Source of the DNA: Sphaerulina vaccinii
Taxonomy: Eukaryota > Ascomycota > Dothideomycetes > Mycosphaerellales > Mycosphaerellaceae
Length of the DNA stretch: 64,000 nucleotides
Direction: 5' to 3'
Assembly: GCA_022570795.1 (NCBI GenBank)
Contig: JAKUDP010000001.1
Span: 1,426,001 to 1,490,000 of the forward strand
Positions 49,838 through 60,385 of the stretch are shown piece by piece. Below the pieces are notes generated by a model. It was given only the letters and a program-made list of their open reading frames with translations. It was not told where the DNA came from and did no database searches. Made by a program: the position numbers and the translations under genes. The stretch's first letter is position 1; each line of letters begins with the position of its first letter.

Positions 49838-51538
49838 CTACACATGCATGCGCGCAAAGCTAGTAACAGTAACATTAGCACTCTCAATGTCTTGTGGTAG
49901 AGTGACATCTGTCGATGAGGGTGGGTACTTCTCATCCTTGAGAACTTCAACGCTGCTCTGCCTGTCCACGGTGCCACTCTCCTCGTGCGGGATGTACTCC
50001 CAGCACATGAACTGCCAGTTCAGCTCCTTGCGCCAGCACATGCCGTAGCCGAGACCAACCGGTCCGGAATCATTACTAGTCATCTCGGCGGTCAAGCCTC
50101 CTGTTGCGGGCATGCGGTTGGTGAAGATGACACGGCCAACACGGCTGTGGACCAGACCCATCGAGCACATTATGCAAGGTTCGTGGGTGAGGAACACCTC
50201 CAGCTTGAGGCAGAGGTAGCCATCTGGCTTGAGGTTGTCTTTCTCGAAGTAGCCACGCTCAAGTTCGGTAATAGGAAGGTCGGCGAAGAAGGCGTCTCGT
50301 GCTGCAGGATCAACTGCAAGACCACCCTTGTGGAAGTTGCTCTCGGCTTTGGCAGCTGATTTGGCAATGGCCAAGGTTGCGACTCGCAGGCGTTTGCGTC
50401 CAATCATGCCGACAGCACGCATCACGGCGTGGCCCATCATGTTTCCTTGTCGAGTGCTCTTCGGGTCGGTCTCTGGAATGTTTGGTACTCGTGGTGCCCA
50501 TCTCGCGTCGCCGGCGACAGCGATGACTTCGGTCTTGCCTTCGACACGTTCGACAACGACACAGCCAGCGCCGGTGCCAATACCATTGCGGCGGTTCTCC
50601 TCTCCAGCTTGGCGTGCGAGGGCGAAAGCTTCGTCAACACTGATGTTCTCTTCTGATGGTGCTTGTAGCTCTTCCTCTGCTTTCTTAATGCTGGTAGGAT
50701 GGGCTCCGAATGGGTTGGTCTTGCGGTAGAAGGTTGGCCAGTAGTCCTTGGACCAGTCGTTGGCTTGCTGTGGGCTTGTGGGAGCTAGAAGAGGGACAGT
50801 GATCTCCTTGAGCTCGAGTGGGTAGGCCCATGAGTCGGCATTTGAGCAAAAGGGTGGGCATTCCTTGAGCACGTCGTGCAAGTCTCTCAAGCTCATAACC
50901 CGAGTTGGACAAACAAGAAGGTGCAGTGTCGCTGGTTTGCCAGCACCACTTCTTGCCTTGCCGGAGGGTGGTGTCGAGTACTCCCACGCGGTACTACCGG
51001 GTGCTTGCATAACAGTGGATGGTATCGACTCCCAGGCTCGCGGCACAGCGTACATTGCCTTTGCCACATTCTTCTTGCCGAGAACGTGATCGGGTAGGTA
51101 CTTGGGTTTCGCGAATCGGCGGAGGTGCTGCAGGTCAATAGAGTCTTGTCCGGCAATCTCGTCCTTGATCACTCTGTTGAAATCAGACCAGACCAAAGCA
51201 GACTCATGAACATCATGGGAGATCAAGTACTTCAGAATCCCTTCAGCGTGCTTGCTAGGCAGCTCAACGGTCCAGACTTGGATGGTCTCGTTCCCCAGGC
51301 GACATTCTTCTTTGGTCTTGAGATGCACCATACGCCGCGCGGGCTCGGGCTCGGTGTCGAACTTCGAGTCGCGGCGACGAGGCATCATGGCCATGATGGC
51401 GGTGATGTATCTTTTAGGGACAATGTCTGTGTACTTGAAAAGGAGTGTTGTGACTCCGACAATGAGCGGAAGTGTGTAGAAGGAGTTTGGCCATCGCGAA
51501 AGCGGGAAGAGCTCGCGAGCCCCGCGAAGAAACGACAT
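49838..51538 (-). CDS. TAD3: tRNA-specific adenosine deaminase subunit Tad3
   Basis: The catalytically inactive partner of Tad2 that forms inosine-34 in tRNA anticodons. 566 aa, one exon. The deaminase domain is C-terminal: zinc ligands His in MMGHAVMRAVG (Val replaces the catalytic Glu, the Tad3 hallmark) and two Cys in HEPCIMCSMGLVHSRVGRV. The N-terminal region includes the Tad3-type SKHAEGILKYL segment. An unusual extra 48 residues precede MAMMPRRRD and contain a likely membrane helix (FYTLPLIVGVTTLLFKY). The alternative start at 51394 would remove it. It is divergent from ORC5, with about 190 bp between starts. Confidence 0.9.
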   Translation of the reverse strand: MSFLRGARELFPLSRWPNSFYTLPLIVGVTTLLFKYTDIVPKRYITAIMAMMPRRRDSKFDTEPEPARRMVHLKTKEECRLGNETIQVWTVELPSKHAEGILKYLISHDVHESALVWSDFNRVIKDEIAGQDSIDLQHLRRFAKPKYLPDHVLGKKNVAKAMYAVPRAWESIPSTVMQAPGSTAWEYSTPPSGKARSGAGKPATLHLLVCPTRVMSLRDLHDVLKECPPFCSNADSWAYPLELKEITVPLLAPTSPQQANDWSKDYWPTFYRKTNPFGAHPTSIKKAEEELQAPSEENISVDEAFALARQAGEENRRNGIGTGAGCVVVERVEGKTEVIAVAGDARWAPRVPNIPETDPKSTRQGNMMGHAVMRAVGMIGRKRLRVATLAIAKSAAKAESNFHKGGLAVDPAARDAFFADLPITELERGYFEKDNLKPDGYLCLKLEVFLTHEPCIMCSMGLVHSRVGRVIFTNRMPATGGLTAEMTSNDSGPVGLGYGMCWRKELNWQFMCWEYIPHEESGTVDRQSSVEVLKDEKYPPSSTDVTLPQDIESANVTVTSFARMHV

Positions 51539-51646
51539 CTCCTCGTGCCTTCTGTGTCAAGTGAAGCCGTTGCTGCACTTTTTGTACTTTTTGAACGGAG
51601 CTCAGCCCGTTTGCAGGGATCAACCCTGCCAAAATTGGCTAGTGCG

Positions 51647-51652
51647 TCGCGT
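51647..51652. promoter_or_regulatory. MCB-like site (TCGCGT) in the TAD3/ORC5 spacer
   Basis: TCGCGT fits the degenerate MBF site WCGCGW and lies about 80 bp upstream of the ORC5 start. A second near-match (GACGCGC) follows at 51667. Regulatory role inferred only from the gene's replication function. Confidence 0.35.
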
Positions 51653-51734
51653 AACTTGACCCCAAAGACGCGCTCTTTCACTTCATCAGGCTGTACTTCC
51701 AACTGTGCAAGTTTTCTTCGATATGGGGCTAGCA

Positions 51735-53161
51735 ATGTTGCCAGATGAACTTTTAATGTCGTTGACGGAGCAGTGGTCGTGCAGGGATGGACCACTACGA
51801 CAATTATCAGCTCTGCTTTCGGTACGTGGATGACTCCTCCCTTTAAATACAAAAGTTATGTCTCCGCTAACCATGCACAGCCGAAACTACCCAATCCTTC
51901 TTCGTTGATTGCATATGGACCTCGCGCGACTGGCAAGAGTGCCATTGTCAAGGCATACCTCCAAGCCTCGAAGCTGCGCCACGCGATTGTTCAATGTCAA
52001 GAATGTGTAACTGGCAGGCATCTCCTGGAGCGCATCGTCAGTTCCGTTCACGATGGCAGCACGAAGCATGAGACGAACGGCGATATAGCTGCACATCCTG
52101 GACGATGCGAGAACATCAGTACTCTTGTGGTCCATTTGCAACGGCTTCTTAGAGGGGAAGACAAATTTGTCCTAGTCTTGGATGGGGTCGATGAGCAACG
52201 TGATGCACCACCTACACTACTGCCAGCACTGGGACGCCTAGGAGAAGTTCTGCCACAACTAACTCTACTACTCATTGTGCGACACCCTTCGCCTCGCTTT
52301 CTTCATCAAGCTGGGATACCACATATACACTTCCCACCTTACAGTCGAGCTCAGTCTGTCCACATACTGGCTCGTAAACCTCCCGACATCTTCCTTGAAC
52401 CTCCGCCAGAAGAGCTGGATTACGATGATGAGACTCACGAGGAAGACAAAGCTTGGCTATGGCCTCGCTTCTGTGCTGCCATATGGGACTCCTTCGCGCA
52501 GAGTGCAGTCCGCGATCTGGTATCATTCCGCGATACTTGTCACAAATTGTGGCGACCTTTCGTAGCACCTGTCATTAAGGGTGACTTTGGCACACGGGAC
52601 TTCAGTCGACTTCTGGTAGCACAGCGGAGACTCTTGCAGGATGAGAGCTCGTTACTGGACTCCATTATGGGAAGCTCCGAGGGCGCTGTGCTTATATCGA
52701 AGAACAAAACACATGAACTGCCATACTATGCGAAGTGGCTACTGGTCGCTGCTTACCTGGCCTCATTCAACCCAGCTCGACTCGATGCACTCTATTTCAT
52801 GAAGACAACAGAGAAGAAGCGCCGCAAGAAAGGCGGTGGCACAGCACGATCAGGTGGACGACCAAGTCAGAAGCGGCAGATCCCTCGACATCTTCTAGCA
52901 GCATCTGCTTTCACCATCGATCGATTACTGGCCATCTTACATGCCATCCTGCCTGATGATGTAAGGACGACCATCGACATGTATAAGCAGATCGCAACGC
53001 TGTCGAATCTAAGGCTTCTCGTACGAGCTGGTGGTATAGGGAGTAATGATCCTCTTGAAGCTGGTGGAAAGTGGAGAGTTGGGCCTCTAGTGTCGTGGGA
53101 GCATGTCCAGAGCCTTGCCAGAAACCTGGACTTTAATCTAATAGATTATGTTGCTGAATAG
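51735..53161 (+). CDS. ORC5: origin recognition complex subunit 5
   Basis: A subunit of the ORC that marks replication origins. Exons 51735-51821 and 51881-53161 (59-nt GT-AG intron) give 455 aa. Exon 1 encodes the AAA+ N-terminal SCRDGPLRQLSALL, which pairs with SSLIAYGPRATGKSAIVKAYL (Walker A, about residues 38-48) in exon 2. FVLVLDGVDE is the Walker B/sensor region. The C-terminal ORC5 part includes LPYYAKWLLVAAYLASFNPA and DALYFMKTTEKKRRKKGGG. An in-frame ATG 12 nt upstream (51723) is equally possible. It ends one base before the convergent Aim32-like stop. Confidence 0.92.
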
Positions 53162-53162
53162 A

Positions 53163-54282
53163 CTAGAGCCGTATGATCTCGCCACTGCGATCGATGCCGC
53201 CACGAAACAGTTCCTTGATCACTTGTCCTTCAATGATCGTCTTCGCGACTATGCCCTCCACATGTTCAGGAGCAACTCGACCATACCAGATTCCTTTGCC
53301 TGCCAGTGGGTTGTCTGAGAAACTTGGTGGCATGTAGATGATCACATTTCCAGCCCACTTGTGCCCACCGATATGACTGATTGTCCCTACTCTTGCTGAT
53401 ATTTCATTCGATTGCTGTTGCTCGTGGTCTGGGGCCTCTTCCAACACTTTGATATTCTGTCGTTGCAATTTCTCCTCGAACTCTTCTTTCAGTACAGGAC
53501 CCAGCTTGCCACACCGGTCATCTCTGCCTCCATGTCCGCAGATCAGAACTAGAATCTCGTCGACATTTCGTGCTTGTGGGAACTCCTGTTGCCTTTCATT
53601 CTGTCGTAGAAGAAGCTCTCGCTGCTCGACCGGTAGTGCATCATGGGATTTGTGTAGCTTCTTGGGAAGCACGAATGCTTTGATGAATGTTTCTACACCT
53701 TCTGGCTCTGTTGGTATCGAAGGTACGAACTGAAAACTAGGGAGTAAGAAAGCAGCCAGCGAGTCTGGATCTTTGCCAGACTGTGGATTTGGTCTCGTTG
53801 CAAACGAGCTGTTTGTGATCAAGACGTTGTGATATGGCTACAAAATATCTATCAGCCTCTATACTACACGGCTCTAAAAGGCCACGCACATCGACATATT
53901 TGCCTCCTCTCACTAAGAACTTTTTCAACTGCCTTAAGAGTCCAGCATCTTCTTCAGCCTCAATCTTGCTCTTCCAGTCTGCTTTGCCAGTGCATAGCAG
54001 GATCTGCTCTCCATACGAGGCCATCGAGCCATTTAGGTTGGTTTCTCGCTCGATGTCGAGGTCTGGAGGCGTTGCTCTACATCCACATGTTGGCGATGGA
54101 CATTGCTCGATTACTGGGACTGGTGGCGGCGCTGATGGGAGCGGTATTGCTGTTCGAGAGGCTGCTCTTCGATACGTCTGAGGTGTTGATGCTCGCAGAG
54201 TTCGAGATGCAGCACAAGCGCCATGTCGGAAGACGAACATTGTTGGTAGATTGATCGCTGAGGCGAAAGTAGTGATGACCAT
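53163..54282 (-). CDS. Aim32-like sucrase/ferredoxin domain protein
   Basis: A thioredoxin-like 2Fe-2S-type protein of the Aim32 family, mitochondrial in yeast. Exons 54282-53890 and 53837-53163 give 355 aa; the 52-nt intron uses donor GTGCGT and joins GGKYVD to PYHNVLITNSSF, which is a family-typical block. Key motifs: LVLICGHGGRDDRCGKLGP and HIGGHKWAGNVIIYMPP, the Cys/His pattern expected for cluster or redox function. The N-terminal PSPTCGCRATPP is Cys-rich. A second Met (54240, MFVFRHGACAASRTL) gives a better mitochondrial presequence and may be the true start. Reading on without the splice ends in a wrong frame. Confidence 0.82.
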
Positions 54283-54466
54283 CAGATGTTCGTCCAGAGG
54301 CTCACTCTTGTCTCAACCTCTGATTCGACTCTTGATATGGCTTAGGCTGACTGTGGTTGGAGGTCTGAGAAATGAGATGAGAACTTCCCCCCACTTGCGG
54401 ATCAACCAGAACCCGCCTCAAGCCGCTGACAAGACATCAAAATGCCTCCAACAACCACTTCCCAGC

Positions 54467-56429
54467 ATGGCGCTGGAGCTGACGTTCGTCAATCAGTACG
54501 GCGACTCTGCGCCCAAGCGTCGAAGACTAGCGAAAGCGTGTGAATCTTGTCGGACCAGAAAGGTAGGTCATCTTGTTACCATCAAATTCTGCATGACGGA
54601 CTGATATTGGCTTTGTCAGAAACGATGTATTCACTTTCCGGGAGCAGAAGAGTCTGAGAAGGACAAAAGTCATCATGTGGAAGAACCAGCAGCAGATGAG
54701 CGCCCACAGAACGATACTACGAACGGCCACCTGCCCACACCCAGTACGATGAATATCTGAAGATCTCCTCGCAGCCTCTAATATCAATTCAGCAGAGACA
54801 ACAGCTTCGAATGCAAGGCGCTTCATTAGTGACCTGAACCCAGAATCGACCTTCTTGCAGAGACACCAGCCTGCTGTACGGAAAGCAAGTCGTGGACAAA
54901 ACGACGACATCGGGATCTGGGTCGATCGTCGCGAGTATGACGCTCTGGTTCGACAGAAGAATCATGCTCGAGACGAAGCTGCTGAGGCGACTGCTGGAGA
55001 AGAACGACCTCATTCTGCCGTTCTGATTCCTCTAATCGACATCTACTTTCGAAAAGTGCATCCGATCCTGCCACTACTGGGCGAGGCTGAGTTTCGCAGG
55101 AACTATGCTGGTGGTATCGTGCCAGAAGCCTTGGCTCACGCAGTTTGTCTTGTTGCTGCGAAGCACTCCGAAGCTGCTCCTCATCTTCGACTGAACGAGT
55201 CACCTACTCCCATCGTCGCGCGCGAGTTCTGTCGCAGGCTACACAAGTCAGTCATGCTCGCCTTGCGTGTGCCGGTGAGATACGAGAAGATTACGCTGAT
55301 ACGGATCCTGGCTCTGGCAAGCCTGCACGCTGAGACCGCAGAAGGAGCGGAAGAAGCCACTCTGTGCTTGAATCAAGCGATGCATTATCTGCAGACGATG
55401 GGTTGGCATTTAGGTCAGCACACTGGAGTTGCCTCGAGCGACGATCTCCAAACGAAGCGCATCTTCTGGTGTCTATGGAGCCTGGATCGTCTCAACAGCT
55501 GCATCTACGGTCGTCCGATCATGATGAGTGATATTGACGTAGCGATAGAGCCTTTTGAGTCTGGAGAGAGTGGATTTCCAGCATTCGAGGTGTGGTTGTG
55601 CGTCACTCGCATGCTCAACAAAGTGATCGGCTTCTATCGACCAGGTGTACCACTGGAGATCTCTGGCTGGGAAGACGACTTTCCAAGCTTCGAAGATGCC
55701 ATTGAAGAAGGTAAAGGACATAATCTGGATCGACCTACGATGGCTACACTTCATCTCTACTATATGGTTGTGGCCGTACTATCGCATCGCTCACGCGGCG
55801 TGAAGATTGTGTCTCGATCGACGAACTCATATGTGCGACAGAGCCTATGTGCAATCGAGATTAACAGACTCATGAGCTCGCATTTGCTGCCAACGCTCCT
55901 TCCGCTGCCTATCCTCTCCTACGCGATCAGCTTGGCAATGTCGGTATCCTATCAACATTTGCGGCAATCACAGCTACAGCACCAGCAAGAAGACGCACGA
56001 CAAGACTTCAAAGCTTGCTGTCAAATCCTGCAAAAGCTTCGCCGCACATGGTCTTCTGCGGATGTCATTGCAACGATAGCCAGGAAAGTGCTCGATCAAT
56101 TAGAGAAAGCACCTGATCTGGCAGTGTTTCGAGTCGCTAGAGGGTCCGAAGAAGGCCGAAACAGTCCTCACATCTGCACGGCAAGTTTCTGGAAACCCCA
56201 TACACTGGTGGACCACCCCACTGCGGACAACGCCACAGCTGAAGCAGACGGCACAGAGACAGCTGCTCCAGACATACCACAACAGCCGGCTGAGGCTGAC
56301 TGGACTGGATTATTCGAAGGCATGGACGATATCTTTGGCACTTATCTGGACCCGAATTACCCAGTCAACCTAGATGATTTCTCGTTCGTGGACGATCTGA
56401 GTCCGCTGGACTGGAGTGTTCCCACATGA
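54467..56429 (+). CDS. fungal transcription factor with an atypical Zn-cluster N-terminus
   Basis: Exons 54467-54562, 54620-54743 and 54793-56429 give 618 aa. The first two exons encode KRRRLAKACESCRTRKKRCIH, the first half of a Zn2Cys6 binuclear cluster, but the usual second CxxCx6C is absent: only IHFPGAEESEKDKSHH follows. RFISDLNPESTFL and a fungal-specific TF domain (LIDIYFRKVHPILPLLGE, FWCLWSLDRLNSCIYGRP, residues about 110-430) are intact, and an acidic C-terminus with Asp/Phe motifs (GLFEGMDDIFGTYLDP) looks like an activation region. Splice sites and frame are consistent. Target genes unknown. Confidence 0.85.
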
Positions 56430-56708
56430 GCTGTTCTAGGTCTTCCAGGCTGGAAGTTCCAGCTCTTAGATTGCCATACAGGTGCTGTTTGCAGATCCAT
56501 GCCAGCTGTAACTTCTGGAACACGGTTATGAGACAAGCGAATCACTGTTGGTTGAGCATATGACATGTTTCGTGTCATGCGCATCAGGTTACTTGTAGGA
56601 AGCCAACCCAGGCTAGCTTGTCGCTCACCTTTGACTCCAATGCAACAAGTCACAGGAATCTGCACCTCACAATTCGACGTCTCGCAGCTCTACGGGACCA
56701 CAGCAAGC

Positions 56709-57629
56709 ATGGAGTCTCTCCTGGCCTCGTTGCTGCGAACGATGAACATCGGCACGGCCGCCACGGGCACCAGCACAATGACAGCCGCCACACGAGTGTT
56801 TGCCATTCCGGAGCTCCTCGAACAAATTCTCATCGAACTCGGACTCAGTCAGCACTCGCCGCGATTCTATAACAAGTTCACGCCTGCCACAACGCTGTTC
56901 CTGCTACAAAGGACGAACTCGACATTTCAGTCAGCGACTCAGAACTCGAAGATGCTGCGCTCCATTATGCTTCTGGAGCAGAACAACAGCATGTCTGTCT
57001 TATCGCGGGACCTCTGTAGCGATATTGATCCTGTCTCGTGGCTATTCAATGGTCCCATGTCCGGGCGCTGTGTCTACAACTTCAATGAAAATTCTGGGGG
57101 ATTCACTTTGTGGTTGTCGGCCCGTCGCACGTCAGCCCACTCCTGGTGGCAGAACTTGATCTCCTGGAAGCCATCTGTGAAACCTCCCTGGGCGCATCCG
57201 AACGCCACACGGAGAAAGATTAAGCTTGCACGTTCGCGAAACACTCCATGGCCATCCACTCTTTACTTTTACGGTCCTGAGTACCACGCATACTACTTGT
57301 CCCTCGACACAAGAAGCACACTGGGAGATCTGTACGACTATCTGGAGGCCCTCATGGAGCACGATAAATGCGACTCCAGCAGGCTCTCACACCTCTACTA
57401 CGAACACGTGGAAGACTTCGATCTGGACAAGGCTGACACTCTGTGTGCTTCGCAAACATCAATGATAGACAGTGCTCTTGTCAGCTATGAGCGGCAAAAG
57501 CAGGCTGAGATCGTACGGCGTGGTGAGGCCTGGGAGGCTGAGACATGGAGAAACGTTGAACTTGGCGGTCTTCGAGAGGACGGTCTGATACTGGAGTCGT
57601 GCGCTCTGTGTAAGAGTAAGAAGCCATGA
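56709..57629 (+). CDS. F-box-like protein
   Basis: 306 aa from ATG 56709 (MESLLASLLRTMN); a start at 56742 is also possible. TAATRVFAIPELLEQILIEL with LFLLQRTNSTFQSATQNSKM is the recurrent F-box-like N-terminal pattern of Mycosphaerellales-type fungi. The rest (TLYFYGPEYHAYYLSLDTRS, SHLYYEHVEDFDLDKADTLC) is unassigned, and the terminus CALCKSKKP has a CxxC pair. Probably a Skp1-dependent adaptor; the target is unknown. Upstream codons to 56565 are in frame but unlikely. Confidence 0.65.
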   Translation: MESLLASLLRTMNIGTAATGTSTMTAATRVFAIPELLEQILIELGLSQHSPRFYNKFTPATTLFLLQRTNSTFQSATQNSKMLRSIMLLEQNNSMSVLSRDLCSDIDPVSWLFNGPMSGRCVYNFNENSGGFTLWLSARRTSAHSWWQNLISWKPSVKPPWAHPNATRRKIKLARSRNTPWPSTLYFYGPEYHAYYLSLDTRSTLGDLYDYLEALMEHDKCDSSRLSHLYYEHVEDFDLDKADTLCASQTSMIDSALVSYERQKQAEIVRRGEAWEAETWRNVELGGLREDGLILESCALCKSKKP

Positions 57630-58264
57630 AATTGGGTACTGCTCGAGCCAAGGATACTGGTAGAGGAACGACCGAGCGTGCTACAATACGGGTTCAAGCT
57701 GCAAGCCATACAAGGCAGCTTCGCCTCTGCAGTGAGCTCGACGTGCAAAAGGAGTTCGTGAGAACCGCTCGTTGCTGCATGCGTTACACGGGCAAGAATT
57801 TGAGCTGTATTCTTGGCGTTCGACGACGACTTTCGAAGGATTGCATATCTTGTAAGCTGCGAGGACTTTGTTGTTGCGCAATAACGCGAGCTTTCAACGA
57901 ACAAAGTTATATTCGTTGAGTGAATTGCGAAGGTCGAAATATGATATATATCAGGATCGCGTTCCTCGCTAACATCCTTGCTTGCGTGGCTGCCAGGATG
58001 TTGGAGAAGAGCTCCACAGACGCGGCTTTTCGAACGTCATATGAGCGTGCAAAAGCAGGCTTCGAAACGACTCTGTGCTACAATGTCTCCAGCCTCTCAG
58101 CCACATATAGTATGTGCAGTCCTGCAGGCCCATTCTTTTCTGCTGTGTTGCATTGCAGATCGTTCATCATTCTTGATTTCATCGATATCGAAGCTGACTG
58201 CAGCTTGACAGCATCCGAATAGCACCACTCAAAGCTCCACGGTACTGCGAAGAGCATAGCAATC
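57630..58264. other. intergenic region, nothing recognised
   Basis: 635 bp between tandem + strand genes. Only short overlapping frames. Confidence 0.35.
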
Positions 58265-59135
58265 ATGTCTTCGACAACATCGTCATCAGAGCCTCGAGAG
58301 CGACCTCTCCATGAGCTGCTCTCCCGGGATATGGTGTAAGTCAAATCGATCGATCGGATTCCCTTGCATCAGACTGACAGTCCTTCACAGCGACATCTAC
58401 GTCGGACCAGAAAACACACACTGGGTCCTCCACGAGAAACTCCTCTGCCATCGCTCTCGCTACTTCCGCAACATCTTCTGGAAAAAGGACAAGTCCGGAA
58501 ACAAGAAGAAGGGAGATTCCGTCTACGGTCTTCCCGACGAAGAAGACGAACCTTTCAAGCTCTTCGTAGGCTGGCTCTACTCCGAACACATCCCATCGCC
58601 CTCAGAAGAGAAAGATCTGTCTCCATTGCTTGACGTGTACCTCATGGCCGAGAAGTGGGAGATCAAGAAGCTTCTCCATGAAGTCCTTGATGCAGTTCGC
58701 ATATACTACGCGTCAACAGATTCCTGGCCTTCTCTTCGCCGAGTACAATACATATACGCCAACACCGAAGACGAATCACCCATGCGCAAACTCCTCGTCT
58801 CCTGCGTCGCTCGAATGCTCGTAACAGGTAGTGACGAAGGCGTTATACCCCAACATTGGGAAAATGCTCTACAGAAGAATGGTCAGCTGGCTGTGGATAT
58901 CATCAGATGTGTACAGAGGTGGCATATCGATGCTGAGAAGGTTCCGGATGCTAGGAAGGAGGATGTTGATGATCATATGGAGGTTGCAATGGAGAATGGG
59001 TATAAAGAGAACAAGGACGATGATGATGATAATAAGTTGGATTGGGGTGATGGGTTGAGTGCGCCGTCGAGGGATCAGAGTCGTGCGGGAGAGCAGCAGA
59101 ACGGTGGAGGCCGGAATGGACATAAGAGCGGGTAG
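58265..59135 (+). CDS. BTB/POZ domain protein
   Basis: Exons 58265-58335 and 58391-59135 (55-nt intron, phase 2) give 271 aa. After MSSTTSSSEPRERPLHELLS, the BTB fold starts at DIYVGPENTHWVLHEKLLCH and continues RSRYFRNIFW, PFKLFVGWLYSEHIP and LLDVYLMAEKWEIKKLLHEV (residues about 25-130), the standard order of small fungal BTB proteins. BTB domains dimerise or bind Cul3. The tail is acidic (KENKDDDDDNKLDWGDG). No zinc-finger or kelch partner domain is present. The ORF in the second exon alone begins too early, inside the intron. Confidence 0.87.
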
Positions 59136-59268
59136 GTGCTGTATTCGATTGATCGGTGTTGTAGGTTGCATGGACGAGCGTTGTAATGTATCTTCGAAAG
59201 TGATTTCTGCACACTTTTCTCGAGTCTGTTCCTCTGGTGCACTTTTTCGACACCCAGCATACTTCCAC

Positions 59269-59697
59269 CTATACCACAAACGCAGCTCCTGCTCCCAAAC
59301 CAAGCATAATCGCCTGCTCCACGTTCATAATCTCCATACCAGCCACACCCGCACTCGAAGTGGTCGTAGCAGCCGCAGTCGTCTGTGATCCTGCTGATGT
59401 CGATGCTGATGTCGAAGAAGTGAGAACAGCTATCGTGCTGCCAGATGTCGGTGTCTCTGCATCGGTGTTTGTGCCCACAATTGGTGTTAGGCTGGTCGTC
59501 TCTTCACCGGTTTCTGTGCGTGTGCCGGCGAGTATTATTGCTGTGATGTCGCTACTAGTGTAGGTCGTGGTGAGGTTCTGTTCCATCGGTCGAGGGGCTA
59601 CAAAGGTTGCTTGTGTTGCTGTTGATGTTGTTTCTTGCGCGTACGTGCTGCCGATGAGAGCGAGCAGAGTCGCTGAAATGTAGAGTTGCGAGTACAT
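59269..59697 (-). CDS. GPI-anchored Ser/Thr-rich cell-surface protein
   Basis: 142 aa. Signal peptide MYSQLYISATLLALIGSTYAQ, a Thr/Ser-rich, probably O-mannosylated middle, and a C-terminal hydrophobic tail (AIMLGLGAGAAFVV) preceded by a small-residue stretch (SSAGVAGM) typical of a GPI attachment signal. No Cys domain. A cell-wall or plasma-membrane protein of unknown role. Its stop lies 133 bp from the convergent BTB stop. Upstream in-frame codons (to 59769) are leader. Confidence 0.8.
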   Translation of the reverse strand: MYSQLYISATLLALIGSTYAQETTSTATQATFVAPRPMEQNLTTTYTSSDITAIILAGTRTETGEETTSLTPIVGTNTDAETPTSGSTIAVLTSSTSASTSAGSQTTAAATTTSSAGVAGMEIMNVEQAIMLGLGAGAAFVV

Positions 59698-60385
59698 CGT
59701 GGTGGCTGTTCTGTGAAGTTTGCGATGAAGGACAAAAGAACGGAACAGATACTTGATATACTTACGCAAGCCTTCTCCTCTGCCTTTCCGTGGAGCTTTG
59801 TGTTCTTGATCGCGTGGCAGAGGTTCACGATGGGAGCAAAGTTCACGCTAAACGGAAGTGAATGCCGCTTCGGTCGACGTCATTTCTTTGGCCTCGTATG
59901 CTTCGTACATTGGCAGAGTCTACTTCATCTCATCTCACACTTCCTACACGTTCAGAAGAGGTCGCGTACATGTGCGGCGCGCCTCTCTTCCCGACCACAC
60001 TTCTCGACAAAGCATGAGGTCGATACACGTCCCCTCGATGGTCGTTCCGCTGCAGTCCGCTCACTGGGCAGAATTATAGGGGGATTTTGAAAACGCCAGC
60101 TTAATTACTACGACGTGCACTGCACTCACCGATCCATCCTACTCCTTCTTCAGCTCAGTGAAAAGGACAGGCATTGGACTAGTACTCCAAGTTTCAAGAC
60201 AAGGCTCCCAAGTGGTATATGCAACTCTGAGCTCCTAACACCGACCGAAGTCGGACGCATGATGCAGCTGATATATGCCCTTCAGTAGCCAGAATAGCAG
60301 GACATCACTTTCGTAACCCTTTGACACTTATAATACTGCCCGGGAAACAGACGATCGAAGTTTAAAACGAATCACCATCGTCGAT
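59698..60385. promoter_or_regulatory. GPI protein / lyase divergent spacer
   Basis: 688 bp. CT-rich runs occur but no identifiable motif. Confidence 0.3.
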
